Source: Eubacteriales bacterium (GTDB lineage: Bacteria; Bacillota; Clostridia; Lachnospirales; Lachnospiraceae). Taken from it: a stretch of DNA of 63,672 nt. Shown here piece after piece: positions 63,620 through 63,672 of this stretch. Positions within the stretch are counted from its first letter, which is position 1; every line of letters begins with the position of its first letter. Both the position numbers and the translations under genes were made by a program. The notes under the pieces were generated by a model. It had not been told where the DNA came from, did not search any database, and was given only the letters and a program-made list of their open reading frames with translations. The stretch spans positions 1-63,672 of the forward strand of contig JAUNGC010000023.1 in the NCBI GenBank assembly GCA_030524745.1, in the 5' to 3' direction.

Positions 63620-63672
63620 AGGGCTATCGCCAAACGGTAAGGCAACGGACTCTGACTCCGTCATTTCAAGGT
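63620..63672 (+). tRNA. tRNA-Gln (anticodon CTG), 3' end beyond the window
   Basis: The acceptor arm start AGGGCTA, D-arm GCC/GGC and anticodon stem ACGGA/TCCGT are visible. The loop CTCTGAC has anticodon CTG at 63652-63654, and the variable loop and start of the T-arm follow before the window ends. The body closely matches bacterial tRNA-Gln. Confidence 0.9.

Overview
The window looks like chromosome of a gut-type Lachnospiraceae or related Clostridia member. The signs are GC-rich Firmicutes codon use, strong AGGAGG-type ribosome sites, a class III glutamine synthetase, FabK as the enoyl-ACP reductase, YesM/YesN regulation, and gene orders known from Firmicutes (hrcA-grpE-dnaK-dnaJ; acpP-acc-fab; ireB-ruvX-DUF1292-mltG-like-trmR-U32). 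This assignment is inference from gene content; no database was searched.

Region 1 (1-4.7 kb) is the right part of a small integrated element. It holds short phage/ICE-type proteins, a Uma2-family protein, divergent XRE regulators around a double promoter, two tiny paralogous proteins and a tyrosine recombinase. The recombinase end and a C-rich repeat tract mark its right edge. Its left end lies outside the window. A 51-nt copy of the recombinase 3' end, followed by a similar C-rich tract, lies at 28.55 kb: a scar of a related element.

Region 2 (5.1-18.5 kb) encodes cell-envelope and metabolic genes: an MBOAT plus AlgX/J-like O-acetylation pair, a SpoVB-like flippase, a DUF3048 lipoprotein, an orphan CobS, a ROK sugar kinase, an aminotransferase, a patatin-like hydrolase, UppP, and a BlaI/BlaR1-type pair with two 17-bp operators.

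Region 3 (18.5-28.5 kb) is a complete fatty-acid operon, acpP-accBCDA-fabH-fabK-fabD-fabG-fabF-fabZ, followed by a MarR (FabT-like) regulator. A palindrome sits just after the operon promoter, and a matching half site sits after the marR promoter.

Region 4 (28.8-41 kb) has a Na/Pi cotransporter with PhoP/PhoR-like regulators, a Lys/Ala-rich DUF6465 protein, a YesM/YesN-Nif3 operon, and a sugar ABC importer (binding protein and two permeases, no ATPase).

Region 5 (41-55.2 kb) is the CIRCE-controlled hrcA-grpE-dnaK-dnaJ operon. Its usual partners prmA-rsmE-mtaB are split off by an AT-richer XRE/GtrII island and by a cysteine desulfurase-thiI pair, long GC-rich intergenic hairpins and an HPr-like gene that lacks the phosphoryl histidine.

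Region 6 (55.2-63.7 kb) holds ireB, ruvX, DUF1292, RNase J, YlbF, a short MltG-like protein, trmR plus a U32 tRNA-hydroxylation protein, glnN, a stand-alone EF-Tu domain-II protein and the start of a tRNA-Gln(CTG).
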